Below are positions 34,666-42,744 of a DNA stretch of 64,000 nucleotides, piece after piece. Positions within the stretch are counted from its first letter, which is position 1; each line of letters starts with the position of its first letter. The DNA lies in NCBI GenBank assembly GCA_963798805.1, contig CAWCVC010000010.1, positions 806,001 to 870,000 on the forward strand, in the 5' to 3' direction. The stretch is from CAVZCK01 sp963798805 (GTDB lineage: Bacteria > Pseudomonadota > Alphaproteobacteria > Rhizobiales > Rhodomicrobiaceae). The notes under the pieces were generated by a model. The model saw nothing but the letters and a program-made list of their open reading frames with translations, did not search any database and was not told the DNA's origin. The position numbers and the translations under genes are program-made.

Positions 34666-35475
34666 CTACGCTGTCGCTTTACCCTTATGAGCCCTCTGAT
34701 CGAAGAACAGGGCCTGGGAGGTGACGGTCTTGACCTGGTTGGGATCGAAAGGCTTGGTGATCAGAAAGGCCGGCTCCGGTTTCTCGCCGGTGAGCAGGCG
34801 CTCCGGAAAGGCGGTAATGAAGACGACGGGCGCCTCGAAGGAGCCGAGCATGTCGTTCACCGCGTCGAGCCCCGAGCTGCCATCGGCAAGCTGGATATCG
34901 GAAAGCACGAGGCCGGGCCGATGCTCGGAGGCCAGCCGAACGGCTTCCGCCCGCGTGCTGGCAATGCCGATAATGCGGTGCCCCATCTCCTGCATCAACC
35001 CTTCCAGATCCATCGCGATCAGCGGCTCGTCCTCGATGATCAGCACGTCGGTCGCCACTTGGCCCGCGATGTCGTGGTTGGCGTCTTCGATCAGCTCCGT
35101 GACTTCTTCCTCGTCTACGCCCAGGATCTCGGCGGCTTCACTAAGCGTAAACCCTTCCATACTGACGAGAAGGAACGCCTGGCGGGGACGCGGTGTTAGT
35201 GCCTGCAAGCGGCGATCGGCAGAAGCGATGGTGGGGTCGGCCGCGGAGGCGTCGGGAACATGATTGATAGCAATCGAGTTCCACAATCCAAGCAAGGTCG
35301 CATACAGTGCGAGCTTGGGGCTCTGATAGTCCACGAGCACGCTGCGGTCGGCGACGATCGCCTCGAGGGTCTGAACAATATAAGCGTCCCCGCTTTGCTG
35401 ACTTCCGGACAAAGCGCGCGCGAAGCGTCTGGCATACGGCAGATGGCTTCTCAGTTCGTGAACGATGGTATCCAT
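34666..35475 (-). CDS. phyR: General stress response regulator PhyR
   Basis: 269 aa. The N-terminal half is the ECF-sigma-like domain (residues 1-140: YARRFARALSGSQQSGDAYIVQTLE and QALTPRPRQAFLLVSMEGFTLSEAAEILGV), which binds the anti-sigma factor NepR. The C-terminal half is a receiver domain with LIIEDEPLIAMDLEGLMQE, the phosphoacceptor Asp in LVLSDIQLADGSSG near residue 194 and the conserved Lys in FLITKPFDP. On phosphorylation PhyR sequesters NepR and frees EcfG (partner switch). It is divergent from nepR with 198 bases between them. Confidence 0.96.
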   Translation of the reverse strand: MDTIVHELRSHLPYARRFARALSGSQQSGDAYIVQTLEAIVADRSVLVDYQSPKLALYATLLGLWNSIAINHVPDASAADPTIASADRRLQALTPRPRQAFLLVSMEGFTLSEAAEILGVDEEEVTELIEDANHDIAGQVATDVLIIEDEPLIAMDLEGLMQEMGHRIIGIASTRAEAVRLASEHRPGLVLSDIQLADGSSGLDAVNDMLGSFEAPVVFITAFPERLLTGEKPEPAFLITKPFDPNQVKTVTSQALFFDQRAHKGKATA

Positions 35476-35561
35476 AGGCTCCCCAAGGCCGGCGGGCGGT
35501 ATCCAGTCGGTGATGCGATATAATCATTAGAGGGGCAAGGCGTCTATAAACAAAGACATAC

Positions 35562-35588
35562 GGAACGCATCGCGTTCCATTGCATTAA
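35562..35588 (+). promoter_or_regulatory. Possible EcfG-like promoter and palindrome upstream of nepR
   Basis: GGAACGC-ATC-GCGTTCC (35562-35578) is a perfect palindrome. Its plus-strand GGAAC followed by a 16-base spacer and CATTAA is one base off GGAAC-N16-CGTTAA. It sits about 86 bases before nepR. Confidence 0.45.
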
Positions 35589-35673
35589 ACTAAATCGAAG
35601 ATGGTGAAAAGGTCCAAATCTCGAAACATTATTCAGGTTCTGCGTAGAAATCAACGCGAAAAGCAGATGAACG

Positions 35674-35922
35674 ATGGATGCGGTGGTTAATAAAAGCTTA
35701 AACAAGCCGAAACCAAGCGAGAAGTTCATTGGTCGGCAGATCGGCTCAAAGCTCAGGAGATTGTACTCCGAGATCCTGGCTGAGCCTGTTCCTGAACGGT
35801 TTCACATGCTCATCGAACAGCTCGCTCAAGCAACGGAGCGTACCGACCGCGTGAGAGCGGATGTCGGGTCAAAGGGTGAGGGGCAGGCCCGGCGAACCGA
35901 AAAAAGCTCCTCAAAGACATAG
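35674..35922 (+). CDS. nepR: Anti-sigma factor NepR
   Basis: 82 aa. The core IGRQIGSKLRRLYSEILAEPVPERFHMLIEQL is the two-helix NepR domain that holds EcfG or, on stress, phospho-PhyR. The N- and C-terminal tails are polar and variable as usual. It is divergent from phyR. In most relatives an ecfG sigma gene follows nepR directly; here the next gene is a minus-strand membrane protein, so the sigma factor must be encoded elsewhere. Confidence 0.93.
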   Translation: MDAVVNKSLNKPKPSEKFIGRQIGSKLRRLYSEILAEPVPERFHMLIEQLAQATERTDRVRADVGSKGEGQARRTEKSSSKT

Positions 35923-35988
35923 TGCATTGCAAGAGGCCTTCTCGGCGGAAAGCCGGGCGCGCACGTGCGCTCGCGTGGACGCTGCATC

Positions 35989-36357
35989 TCAATTCATCAG
36001 ATCCGAATAGATGACGAAGGGCCAGACCAGCACGATCAGCGCGAAGGTCGCTGCGACACCGAGCGGCACGGCGTCGATCCCCCGCTTGAGCACCAGCGGA
36101 ACGACAACGAATCCCAGAAACAGCGACTTGTAGACGACTTGCAAGATCAGAATGCCGATCATGAGGTGCGGCGCGGCGAGCCCGATCAGCGAACAGATGA
36201 GGATTGCTGTCCATAGACACCCGACCAGGATCCGCAGCTCGGGTACGTGCCGCACCTTATTCTCGAACACGAACCGCATAGCAGCCGGCGACAGCAGCGT
36301 CGTGAGCGCGACCGGCACCATGACAAGCACGTTGAAAAGGTAAGCCGCGCGCAGCAT
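35989..36357 (-). CDS. Small four-helix membrane protein of unknown function
   Basis: 122 aa. Four hydrophobic segments are evident: AAYLFNVLVMVPVALTTLL, LVGCLWTAILICSLIGL, HLMIGILILQVVYKSLFLGF and VPLGVAATFALIVLVWPF. GGAG lies seven bases before the ATG at 36357. The reading frame extends far upstream without a stop, but that part is antisense to the binding-protein gene at 36664 and lacks family resemblance. I do not recognise a named family. It stands between nepR and a catabolic ABC importer without clear ties to either. Confidence 0.72.
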   Translation of the reverse strand: MLRAAYLFNVLVMVPVALTTLLSPAAMRFVFENKVRHVPELRILVGCLWTAILICSLIGLAAPHLMIGILILQVVYKSLFLGFVVVPLVLKRGIDAVPLGVAATFALIVLVWPFVIYSDLMN

Positions 36358-36663
36358 CGCTCGCTCCGTTGGCCAAAATTCGGTTTCGGCCAGCCTAATG
36401 CTTCGGTGCTGCCGCCGATACGCGGCCAGAGCGCACGAGACCAAAAGTCGCTGTTGTCCCATCGGGATAGCGTGCACCAGGCGGTTGCACCAGCCGCTCG
36501 CCGCCCGCCCGTACGCCTTTTTTCTACTCGACAGAAAGAGCTTATCGCCTGATCCTGATTGACGCTGACCGCACAGGGAGGGGCAAGGCGCCTGTCGCGC
36601 TCGATGCCCGTCACCTTCGACAAAACCAAAAGGCGCGCCAGCAGGAAAAGGGAGGAAATCGGA
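36358..36663. other. Intergenic region upstream of the branched-chain-type importer
   Basis: About 306 bases with divergent starts on either side. It should contain the promoters of the membrane-protein gene and the ABC importer operon. No operator-like palindrome stood out. Confidence 0.5.
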
Positions 36664-37959
36664 ATGATGCGGAAGCTTACGCCCGCCATCGCCGCACTTG
36701 CATTCGTGCTTATGGGGAGCCCCCAGCCGCTCTCCGCGCAGGAAAATGTCAAACTTGGCATCGTGTCTTTCCTGACCGGCCCCGCCGCCGGCCCGTTCGG
36801 AATTCCGGGCAAGAACGCCGCCGAGATCGTCATCGCCGGCATCAATGACGGCTCGATCCCCGCGCCCTACGCCTCGAAGGGGCTCGGCGGCGCCACCATC
36901 GACCCTGTCTATGTCGATGAGGCCGGCCCCGCCGCCACGCAGGTCACTGAATACCGCAATCTCGTGCAGCGCTCGGGCGTCGACGCGGTCGTGGGCTATA
37001 TCTCGTCCGGCAACTGCCTTGCCGTCGCGCCGGTCGCCGAAGAGCTGAAGACGCTGACGCTGCTTTACGATTGCGGCACGCCGCGCATTTTCGAGGAAGC
37101 CAAATACGACTATGTTTTCCGCGTCACGGCGCACGCGACCATGGACAATGTCGCCGCCGCGCGCTACGTGCTCAACAAGATGCCGGGGCTCGCTTCCTAT
37201 TCCGGCATTAATCAGAACTATGCCTGGGGCCAGGATTCCTGGCGCGACTTCACCCTCGCCATGAAGGCCCTCAAGCCCGAGGTCAAGGTTGACCGCGAGC
37301 TGTTCCCGAAGATCTTCGCCGGCGAATACGGCGCCGAGATCACCACGCTCCTCACCTCCGGCTCCAAGGTCACCCATAGCAGCCTCTGGGGCGGCGATCT
37401 GGAAAGCTTCGTGCTGCAGGCGATTGCCCGCGCCCTGCCCAGCCGCTCGACCCTGGTGCTGACGGCGGGCGAGTTGGCCATGTTCCGGCTCGGCAACAAG
37501 ATGCCTGACGGCGCCATTCTCGGCGCGCGTGGGCAGCATGGCGTGATGGCGCCGGAAAGCACGATCAACAGCTGGTTCCGCAAGGCCTATGAGGCGAAGT
37601 TCAACGCCGAGCCGACCTACCCGTCCTACCATATGGCGCAGTCTCTGCTTGGTCTGAAATACGCCTGGGACAAGGCCGCGGCGGCGAATGGCGGCAAGCG
37701 TCCGACCAAGGACCAGGTCGCGGCTGCCCTGAAAGGCGCCGAGTTCCAGGGACCGAGCGGGACGATCAAGATGGCACTCGGCAACGGCCACCAGGGCATC
37801 TCGGACATGGCCTACGGCACCTTCAAGTTCAACACCAAGACCAACAAGCCCGAGATCGTCGATGTCGTCCACTACGCGGCGGAGTGCGTGAACCCGCCGC
37901 CCGACAAGACCTCGATCGAGTGGCTCAAGGCGGGAATGCCCGGCGCGAAATGCAAATAG
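36664..37959 (+). CDS. Branched-chain-type ABC transporter substrate-binding protein
   Basis: 431 aa. The signal peptide (MMRKLTPAIAALAFVLMGSPQPLSAQE) is cleaved near residue 24. The remainder is a Peripla_BP_6 (LivJ-like) fold: VKLGIVSFLTGPAAGPFGIPGKNAAEIVIAG, VVGYISSGNCLAVAPVAEELK, YDYVFRVTAHATMDNVAA. ATG 36664 follows GGGAGGAAATCGGA. Binding proteins of this class often carry aromatic or alicyclic acids rather than amino acids. It is followed by livH/M/G/F-like genes and then by a ring-compound CoA pathway, so a carboxylic acid substrate is likely (inference). Confidence 0.92.
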   Translation: MMRKLTPAIAALAFVLMGSPQPLSAQENVKLGIVSFLTGPAAGPFGIPGKNAAEIVIAGINDGSIPAPYASKGLGGATIDPVYVDEAGPAATQVTEYRNLVQRSGVDAVVGYISSGNCLAVAPVAEELKTLTLLYDCGTPRIFEEAKYDYVFRVTAHATMDNVAAARYVLNKMPGLASYSGINQNYAWGQDSWRDFTLAMKALKPEVKVDRELFPKIFAGEYGAEITTLLTSGSKVTHSSLWGGDLESFVLQAIARALPSRSTLVLTAGELAMFRLGNKMPDGAILGARGQHGVMAPESTINSWFRKAYEAKFNAEPTYPSYHMAQSLLGLKYAWDKAAAANGGKRPTKDQVAAALKGAEFQGPSGTIKMALGNGHQGISDMAYGTFKFNTKTNKPEIVDVVHYAAECVNPPPDKTSIEWLKAGMPGAKCK

Positions 37960-37982
37960 GCCGGCTAATTGCCTAGCTCTAC

Positions 37983-38021
37983 CCGGACCGCGGCGCGGGG
38001 TTTCCCTGCCTCGCGGTCCGG
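37983..38021 (+). promoter_or_regulatory. Stem-loop between the binding-protein gene and the permease gene
   Basis: CCGGACCGCG (37983-37992) pairs with CGCGGTCCGG (38012-38021) across a 19-base loop. There is no U-run, so it more likely stabilises the upstream mRNA or attenuates read-through than terminates fully. This is common after binding-protein genes, which need higher expression. Confidence 0.65.
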
Positions 38022-38116
38022 CGCTGTTTCGGCCCGGGAAGGCCAGGCGGCGGGTCAGGTGCGGGGAGATCCGGGGGTCGCAAGATGAATGCTGAATTCC
38101 GAAGCGGACGATTGCC

Positions 38117-39010
38117 ATGCTGATCAGCGCCATCGTCATGGACGGCCTCGTTTATACCGCTTACCTGTTCATCGTGGCGGTCGGGCTCAGCCTGATCTTC
38201 GGTGTCATGAAGATCCTCAACGTCGCCCATGGCGGCTGCTATGCTTTCGGCGCCTATTCGGCCGCGACGGCGGTCGGCATCTATTTCGACAAAGGCTTGC
38301 CCGTCGCGTTCGGATTTCTGGTCATGGCGCTGGCGGCCGTGGCCGTCGGCGCGCTGATCGGGGTGATATTGGAGCGCGGACTGCTCCGCCATTTCTACGA
38401 CCGCGACGAGATCACCATCGTGCTCGTGACCTATGCGGTGTTCCTAATTATGGAGGAATTGCTGATCCTGATCTGGGGGCCTGGCTCGCTGCTCGCCTAT
38501 CAGCCGCTGCTCGCCGCCGGAAACATCGTCGCCGGCGATCTTATCATTTCGAATTACGATATCGGCCTCGTCATCTGCGCGGCCGTCATCGCCATCGTCA
38601 TGCAGATCGTGATCAATCACAGCCGCATCGGCCGCATTCTGCGTGCCGTCATCCATGACCGCGAGATGGCCGCGGCCTTCGGCATCAACGTGTCCCGCGT
38701 CTTTCTGATCACCTTCGCCGCGGGCGCAGCGCTCGGCGCGCTCGGCGGTGCGCTGATGGCACCGAAGATCTCGGTTTCGCTCGGCATCGGCGTCGAGGTG
38801 ATCGTGCTTGCCTTCGCCGTCGTCGCCATCGGCGGCATGGGATCGATCCAGGGCGCCATGCTAGGCGCGCTGATCGTCGGGCTGTCGCGCGCCATGGCCG
38901 TGCATCTGCTGCCGGAGGTCGAGATGTTCGTGATCTATGCGGTGATGGCGCTGGTCCTGGCCTTCAGGCCGTCGGGCCTGTTCGTGCGGCCGCAACCGCG
39001 AAGGATTTGA
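38117..39010 (+). CDS. livH: Branched-chain-type ABC permease, LivH family
   Basis: 297 aa, about eight helices. VAVGLSLIFGVMKILNVAHGGCYAFGAYSA is the LivH family start and VIHDREMAAAFGINVSRVFLITFAAGAALGALGGAL the cytoplasmic coupling region. It follows the binding protein and precedes the LivM-type gene by ten bases. Confidence 0.93.
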   Translation: MLISAIVMDGLVYTAYLFIVAVGLSLIFGVMKILNVAHGGCYAFGAYSAATAVGIYFDKGLPVAFGFLVMALAAVAVGALIGVILERGLLRHFYDRDEITIVLVTYAVFLIMEELLILIWGPGSLLAYQPLLAAGNIVAGDLIISNYDIGLVICAAVIAIVMQIVINHSRIGRILRAVIHDREMAAAFGINVSRVFLITFAAGAALGALGGALMAPKISVSLGIGVEVIVLAFAVVAIGGMGSIQGAMLGALIVGLSRAMAVHLLPEVEMFVIYAVMALVLAFRPSGLFVRPQPRRI

Positions 39011-39020
39011 GGTCCGCCCC

Positions 39021-40001
39021 ATGAACCTCAATTTCCTCTTCGGCCTCATTGCCTTGGTTGCGCTCAGCCTCGGCCCCTGGCTGCTGCCGGCTTGGCTGGT
39101 CAGCCTGAGCACCATCGCGCTCGGCAACGGCCTCGTCGTGCTAGGGCTCATCGTGCTCTGGCGCGCCGGTCTCGTCTCATTCGGCCAGGCGCTTTATTTT
39201 GCTCTCGGCGCCTATAGCGTCGCCATGACGCTGCGCTCCACCGCCGTTACGGATGCGCTCGTTCTCATCGTCATCGCCATGCTGATCGGCGGCATCGTCT
39301 CCTTCGTGATCGGCTTTCTGCTGGCGCGCTACCGCGAGATCTTCTTCGCCATGCTGAGCCTCGCCCTCTCGATGATCCTCTACGGCCTGCTGGTCAAAAG
39401 CGCGGCCCTCGGCTCGACCGACGGCTTCAATGTCGCCACATTCACTCTGTTCGGCTATCCGCTCGAAGGCAACGCCCGCACGAGCGGCGTCTATTGGCTG
39501 GCGCTCACCTGCGCTGCGCTGGCAACACTGGCCGTCTTGGCCTATCGGCGCTCGGTGGCAGGCGCAGCCTCCATTCCCTTGCGCGAGAACGAGATCCGCG
39601 TCGAATATCTCGGCGTCTCCGCCAACCGGCTCGTGCATCTCAAGCTGATCATCGCCGGCATTCTGGCGGCTGCGGGCGGCGCGATCGTCGCCATGTCCGT
39701 CGGCCATGTCGACCCGGATATGTCCTATTGGACAACCTCGGGCGGCTTCGTCTTCGTCGCCATCATGGCGGGCTCGGCCTCGGTCGCCGGCGCCTTCATC
39801 GGCTCAGTGCTGTTCGAGCTGGTGCGCACGGCGGCGCTGGTGATCTTCCCGAATGGCTGGCAGCTCATCCTCGGATCGGTGCTGCTCGCCACCATTATGT
39901 TCTTCCCCGCCGGCATCGGCACGCTGTTCACGGCGCGCGCGCGACCCGCGCCGGAGCCTGAGCCCGAGCCCGCCGGCGAGCCACGGAGGGTCGGGCCGTG
40001 A
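39021..40001 (+). CDS. livM: Branched-chain-type ABC permease, LivM family
   Basis: 326 aa, about ten helices. NGLVVLGLIVLWRAGLVSFGQALYFALGAYSVAM and the coupling segment IPLRENEIRVEYLGVSANRLVHLKLIIAGILAAAGGAIVA identify LivM. The end is a Pro/Glu-rich tail (ARPAPEPEPEPAGEPRRVGP). Its stop overlaps the GTG start of the LivG-type ATPase by four bases. Confidence 0.93.
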   Translation: MNLNFLFGLIALVALSLGPWLLPAWLVSLSTIALGNGLVVLGLIVLWRAGLVSFGQALYFALGAYSVAMTLRSTAVTDALVLIVIAMLIGGIVSFVIGFLLARYREIFFAMLSLALSMILYGLLVKSAALGSTDGFNVATFTLFGYPLEGNARTSGVYWLALTCAALATLAVLAYRRSVAGAASIPLRENEIRVEYLGVSANRLVHLKLIIAGILAAAGGAIVAMSVGHVDPDMSYWTTSGGFVFVAIMAGSASVAGAFIGSVLFELVRTAALVIFPNGWQLILGSVLLATIMFFPAGIGTLFTARARPAPEPEPEPAGEPRRVGP

Positions 40002-40789
40002 CCCCGGTCATCACCGTGCGCAATCTGGAAAAGAGCTTCGACGGGTTCCGCGCCATTTACGGGATCAGCCTCGACATCGCGCCCGGCGAGGTCACCGGCA
40101 TCATCGGCGCGAACGGAGCCGGCAAGACCACCTTCGTCAATATGATCACCGGCCATGTGAAGCCCTCGCGCGGCAGCATCGCCTTCGAGGGCAAGGACAT
40201 CACCGGCCTACCCTCGCGCACCGTGGCGCGGCTCGGCATCGCGCGCTCCTTTCAGGTGCCGCAGACCTTCCCCTCGCTCAGCGTATCCGACAACATTGCC
40301 ATCGCGACGGCAATCGCCACCACCCCGCCGAACATCCTCTCGCAACTGATGGCGCCGCTCATGCGCCGCGAAACCTTCGAGACCGTCAACGAGATCACGC
40401 GCCGGTTTCAGCTCACACCCTATCGCGACAAGCCCGCTCAGCAATTGCCGCAGGGCGTCCGCAAGATCCTCGATATCGCCATGGCGGTCGTCAGCCGGCC
40501 GCGCGTCATCCTGCTCGACGAGCCGACCAGCGGCATCTCGATCGAGGAAAAATACGGGCTGATGGAGATCGTCATCAGCGCGCTGGCGGCGAATGGCATG
40601 ACCATTCTGTTCGTCGAGCACGACATGGACATCATCGGCCGCTTCGCCGACCGCGTTCTCGCCTTCTACGAAGGCACTGTGCTGGCCGACGGGCCGCCTA
40701 GCGAGGTCCTGAGCAATCCGCAGGTGCAGCAATTCGTGACCGGTACACCGCATGTCCTGGTGCCGGAGGCGGAGGCGAGCCATGCTTGA
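39998..40789 (+). CDS. livG: Branched-chain-type ABC ATPase, LivG family
   Basis: 263 aa, GTG start. Walker A GANGAGKTTFVNMITG near residue 35-42, the LivG-type sequence LGIARSFQVPQTFPSLSV, a signature position reading LPQGVRKILDIA instead of LSGGQ, Walker B VILLDEPTSGI and the switch His FVEHDMDIIGRFADRV. The altered signature may still be functional, since LivG-like proteins vary here. It overlaps the next ATPase gene by eight bases. Confidence 0.92.
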   Translation: MTPVITVRNLEKSFDGFRAIYGISLDIAPGEVTGIIGANGAGKTTFVNMITGHVKPSRGSIAFEGKDITGLPSRTVARLGIARSFQVPQTFPSLSVSDNIAIATAIATTPPNILSQLMAPLMRRETFETVNEITRRFQLTPYRDKPAQQLPQGVRKILDIAMAVVSRPRVILLDEPTSGISIEEKYGLMEIVISALAANGMTILFVEHDMDIIGRFADRVLAFYEGTVLADGPPSEVLSNPQVQQFVTGTPHVLVPEAEASHA

Positions 40790-41423
40790 GATCGCTGCTC
40801 TTCAGGTATCGATCGGGCCGGCGGTTATCCTTCGCGACGTCACCTTCACGGTCGAGGACGGCGCCTTTCACGGTCTCATCGGACGCAATGGCGCCGGCAA
40901 GACCACGCTGATGCGGGCGCTGATGGGTCTCATCAAGGCCAATGGCGCGGTGCGCTTCAAGGGCGAGCCGATCCTCGCCCGTCCGGCGCATGAGCGCGGC
41001 CGCATGGGCTTCGGCTATATGCCGGAGGACCGGCGGCTGGTGCCGGAATTCACCGTCGAGGAAAACATCCTGCTGCCCGCCGACGCCGTCACGATCGCCG
41101 ATGCCGGCGAGCGGCTCGACTGGATCTATGGCCATATGCCCGAGATCGCACGCTTTCGCGAGCGCCGGGCGGCCGAGCTTTCCGGCGGCCAGCAGAAGAT
41201 GGTGGCGCTCGGCCGCGCGCTGATGGTCGGCCATCGGCTTCTGCTGCTCGACGAGCCTTTCGAGGGCCTCGCCCCCGCGCTGTCGCAAAGGCTCGCCGAC
41301 GTGCTTGCCAGCCTGAAGAACGATGGCGTTTCCATCCTCGTCGCCGAGTCCCACGACGTGCATCTGCGCGGCCTGCTCACCGCCGCCTGCCGCATCGAGC
41401 GCGGCCACGTCACAGCCACGTAA
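40782..41423 (+). CDS. livF: Branched-chain-type ABC ATPase, LivF family
   Basis: 213 aa, slightly short for LivF. Walker A GRNGAGKTTLMRAL, FGYMPEDRRLVPEFTVEENI, signature LSGGQQKMVALGRAL, Walker B LLLLDEPFEGLAPAL, and a switch region reading ILVAESHDV, with the His one residue later than usual. ATG 40782 starts inside the LivG gene. It ends the importer operon; the Old Yellow Enzyme gene begins 112 bases on. Confidence 0.92.
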   Translation: MLEIAALQVSIGPAVILRDVTFTVEDGAFHGLIGRNGAGKTTLMRALMGLIKANGAVRFKGEPILARPAHERGRMGFGYMPEDRRLVPEFTVEENILLPADAVTIADAGERLDWIYGHMPEIARFRERRAAELSGGQQKMVALGRALMVGHRLLLLDEPFEGLAPALSQRLADVLASLKNDGVSILVAESHDVHLRGLLTAACRIERGHVTAT

Positions 41424-41534
41424 CCGGCTTGCCGTCCACGGAAGCTGTTGAAAACAGCGCACAGTCGGCCGCGGAAGTGCGTCGCCCTCCTGGTTTTTTT
41501 CCAGAACATCGCCAAATGCATCGAACGGAATGCA

Positions 41535-42716
41535 ATGCATGGGGAACGCGATCTCATGAGCAACTCTGTTCGAAATATGGCCGGCGGCGCCCAGTTATCG
41601 GCCGCGCCGCAGCCAACTGGCGTGACTCGGAAGACCGATGCCGGTCCGCACCTTTTCCAGCCGCTGACCTTGCGCTCAGTGACGGCGCGCAACCGCGTGA
41701 TGCTGAGCCCGATGTGCGAATACAGCGCCAAGGACGGTGTCGCCAATGACTGGCATCTGGCGCATCTTGGGGCGCGCGCTGTCGGCGGCGTCGGCATCGT
41801 CTGCACCGAGGCCACCCATGTCGAGGAGCGCGGCCGTATCACCCATAGCTGTCTCGGCCTCTGGAACGACACCCAACGCGATGCCCTGGCGCCCATTGCG
41901 GCTTTCGTTTCCCAACAAGGCGCCATCCCGGCCGTCCAGCTCGCCCATGCCGGACGCAAGTCCTCCACGGATGTGCCATGGCGGGGCGGCAAGCCGCTGA
42001 CTGTCGACAATGGCGCCTGGCAGCCGATCGGTCCGTCGCCGCTGCCCTTCGGGCCGAATTATCCGATGCCGCAGGAGATGACGGCGGAGGACATCCAGAG
42101 CGTGCTCGACGCCTTTGCCGCCGCCGCCCGGCGCGCGCTCCAAGCGGGCTTCAAGATCGTCGAGCTGCACGGCGCGCACGGTTATCTCGGGCACTCCTTC
42201 CTCTCGCCCATCTCCAACAAGCGCAGCGACCGCTATGGCGGCAGCCTCGAGAACCGTGCGCGCTTCCTCATGGAGCTCATCGCCGCTGTCCGCGCCGAGT
42301 GGCCCGATCATCTGCCGCTTTTCGTCCGCCTGTCCTGCGCGGACTGGGTCGAGGGCGGCCTCACCATCGACCATACGGTCGCAGTTGCGCGGATGCTGAA
42401 GGCGACCGGCGCGGTCGATCTCATCGACTGCTCGAGCGGCGGTGTCGATCCGGGGCAGAAGATCGCGCTGCATCCCGGCTATCAGGTGCCGTTCGCCGCC
42501 CGGATCAGGCACGAGGCCGGGATTGCAACCGGCGCGGTCGGGCTGATCCACCCGCCGGAATTCGCCGAATGGATCCTCGCCAGCGGCTCAGCCGATCTCA
42601 TCGTTCTCGGCCGGGCGCTGATGGCCAACCCGCATTGGGTGCTCCAGGCCGCCAAGGCGCTGAAGGCCGATGTCGATCTCTGGCCGCCGCAATATCAGCG
42701 CGCGAATATTTTCTGA
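41535..42716 (+). CDS. Old Yellow Enzyme family NADH:flavin oxidoreductase
   Basis: 393 aa, of which the first 40 are variable. The TIM-barrel OYE core is complete: LFQPLTLRSVTARNRVMLSPMCEYSAKDGVANDWH (Cys in SPMC is the FMN modulator of the YqjM-like class), HAGRKSS, the active-site HGAHGYLGHSFLSPISNKRSDRYGGSLENRARF, and the phosphate-binding GLIHPPEFAEWIL ... LIVLGRALMANPHW. These enzymes reduce activated C=C bonds such as in cyclohexenones. ATG 41535 is a tentative start; ATG 41556 or 41580 are options. It faces the catabolic operon tail to tail. Confidence 0.92.
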   Translation: MHGERDLMSNSVRNMAGGAQLSAAPQPTGVTRKTDAGPHLFQPLTLRSVTARNRVMLSPMCEYSAKDGVANDWHLAHLGARAVGGVGIVCTEATHVEERGRITHSCLGLWNDTQRDALAPIAAFVSQQGAIPAVQLAHAGRKSSTDVPWRGGKPLTVDNGAWQPIGPSPLPFGPNYPMPQEMTAEDIQSVLDAFAAAARRALQAGFKIVELHGAHGYLGHSFLSPISNKRSDRYGGSLENRARFLMELIAAVRAEWPDHLPLFVRLSCADWVEGGLTIDHTVAVARMLKATGAVDLIDCSSGGVDPGQKIALHPGYQVPFAARIRHEAGIATGAVGLIHPPEFAEWILASGSADLIVLGRALMANPHWVLQAAKALKADVDLWPPQYQRANIF

Positions 42717-42744
42717 ACGGCCCGGCGCTTGGTCGGCCGCGCTC

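Noticed and set aside
36358..38139. Long minus-strand open frame running from nepR's neighbour through the importer binding-protein gene
   Set aside because: Only its last 122 codons look like a membrane protein with a proper ribosome-binding site; the rest is antisense to a clear LivJ-like gene.
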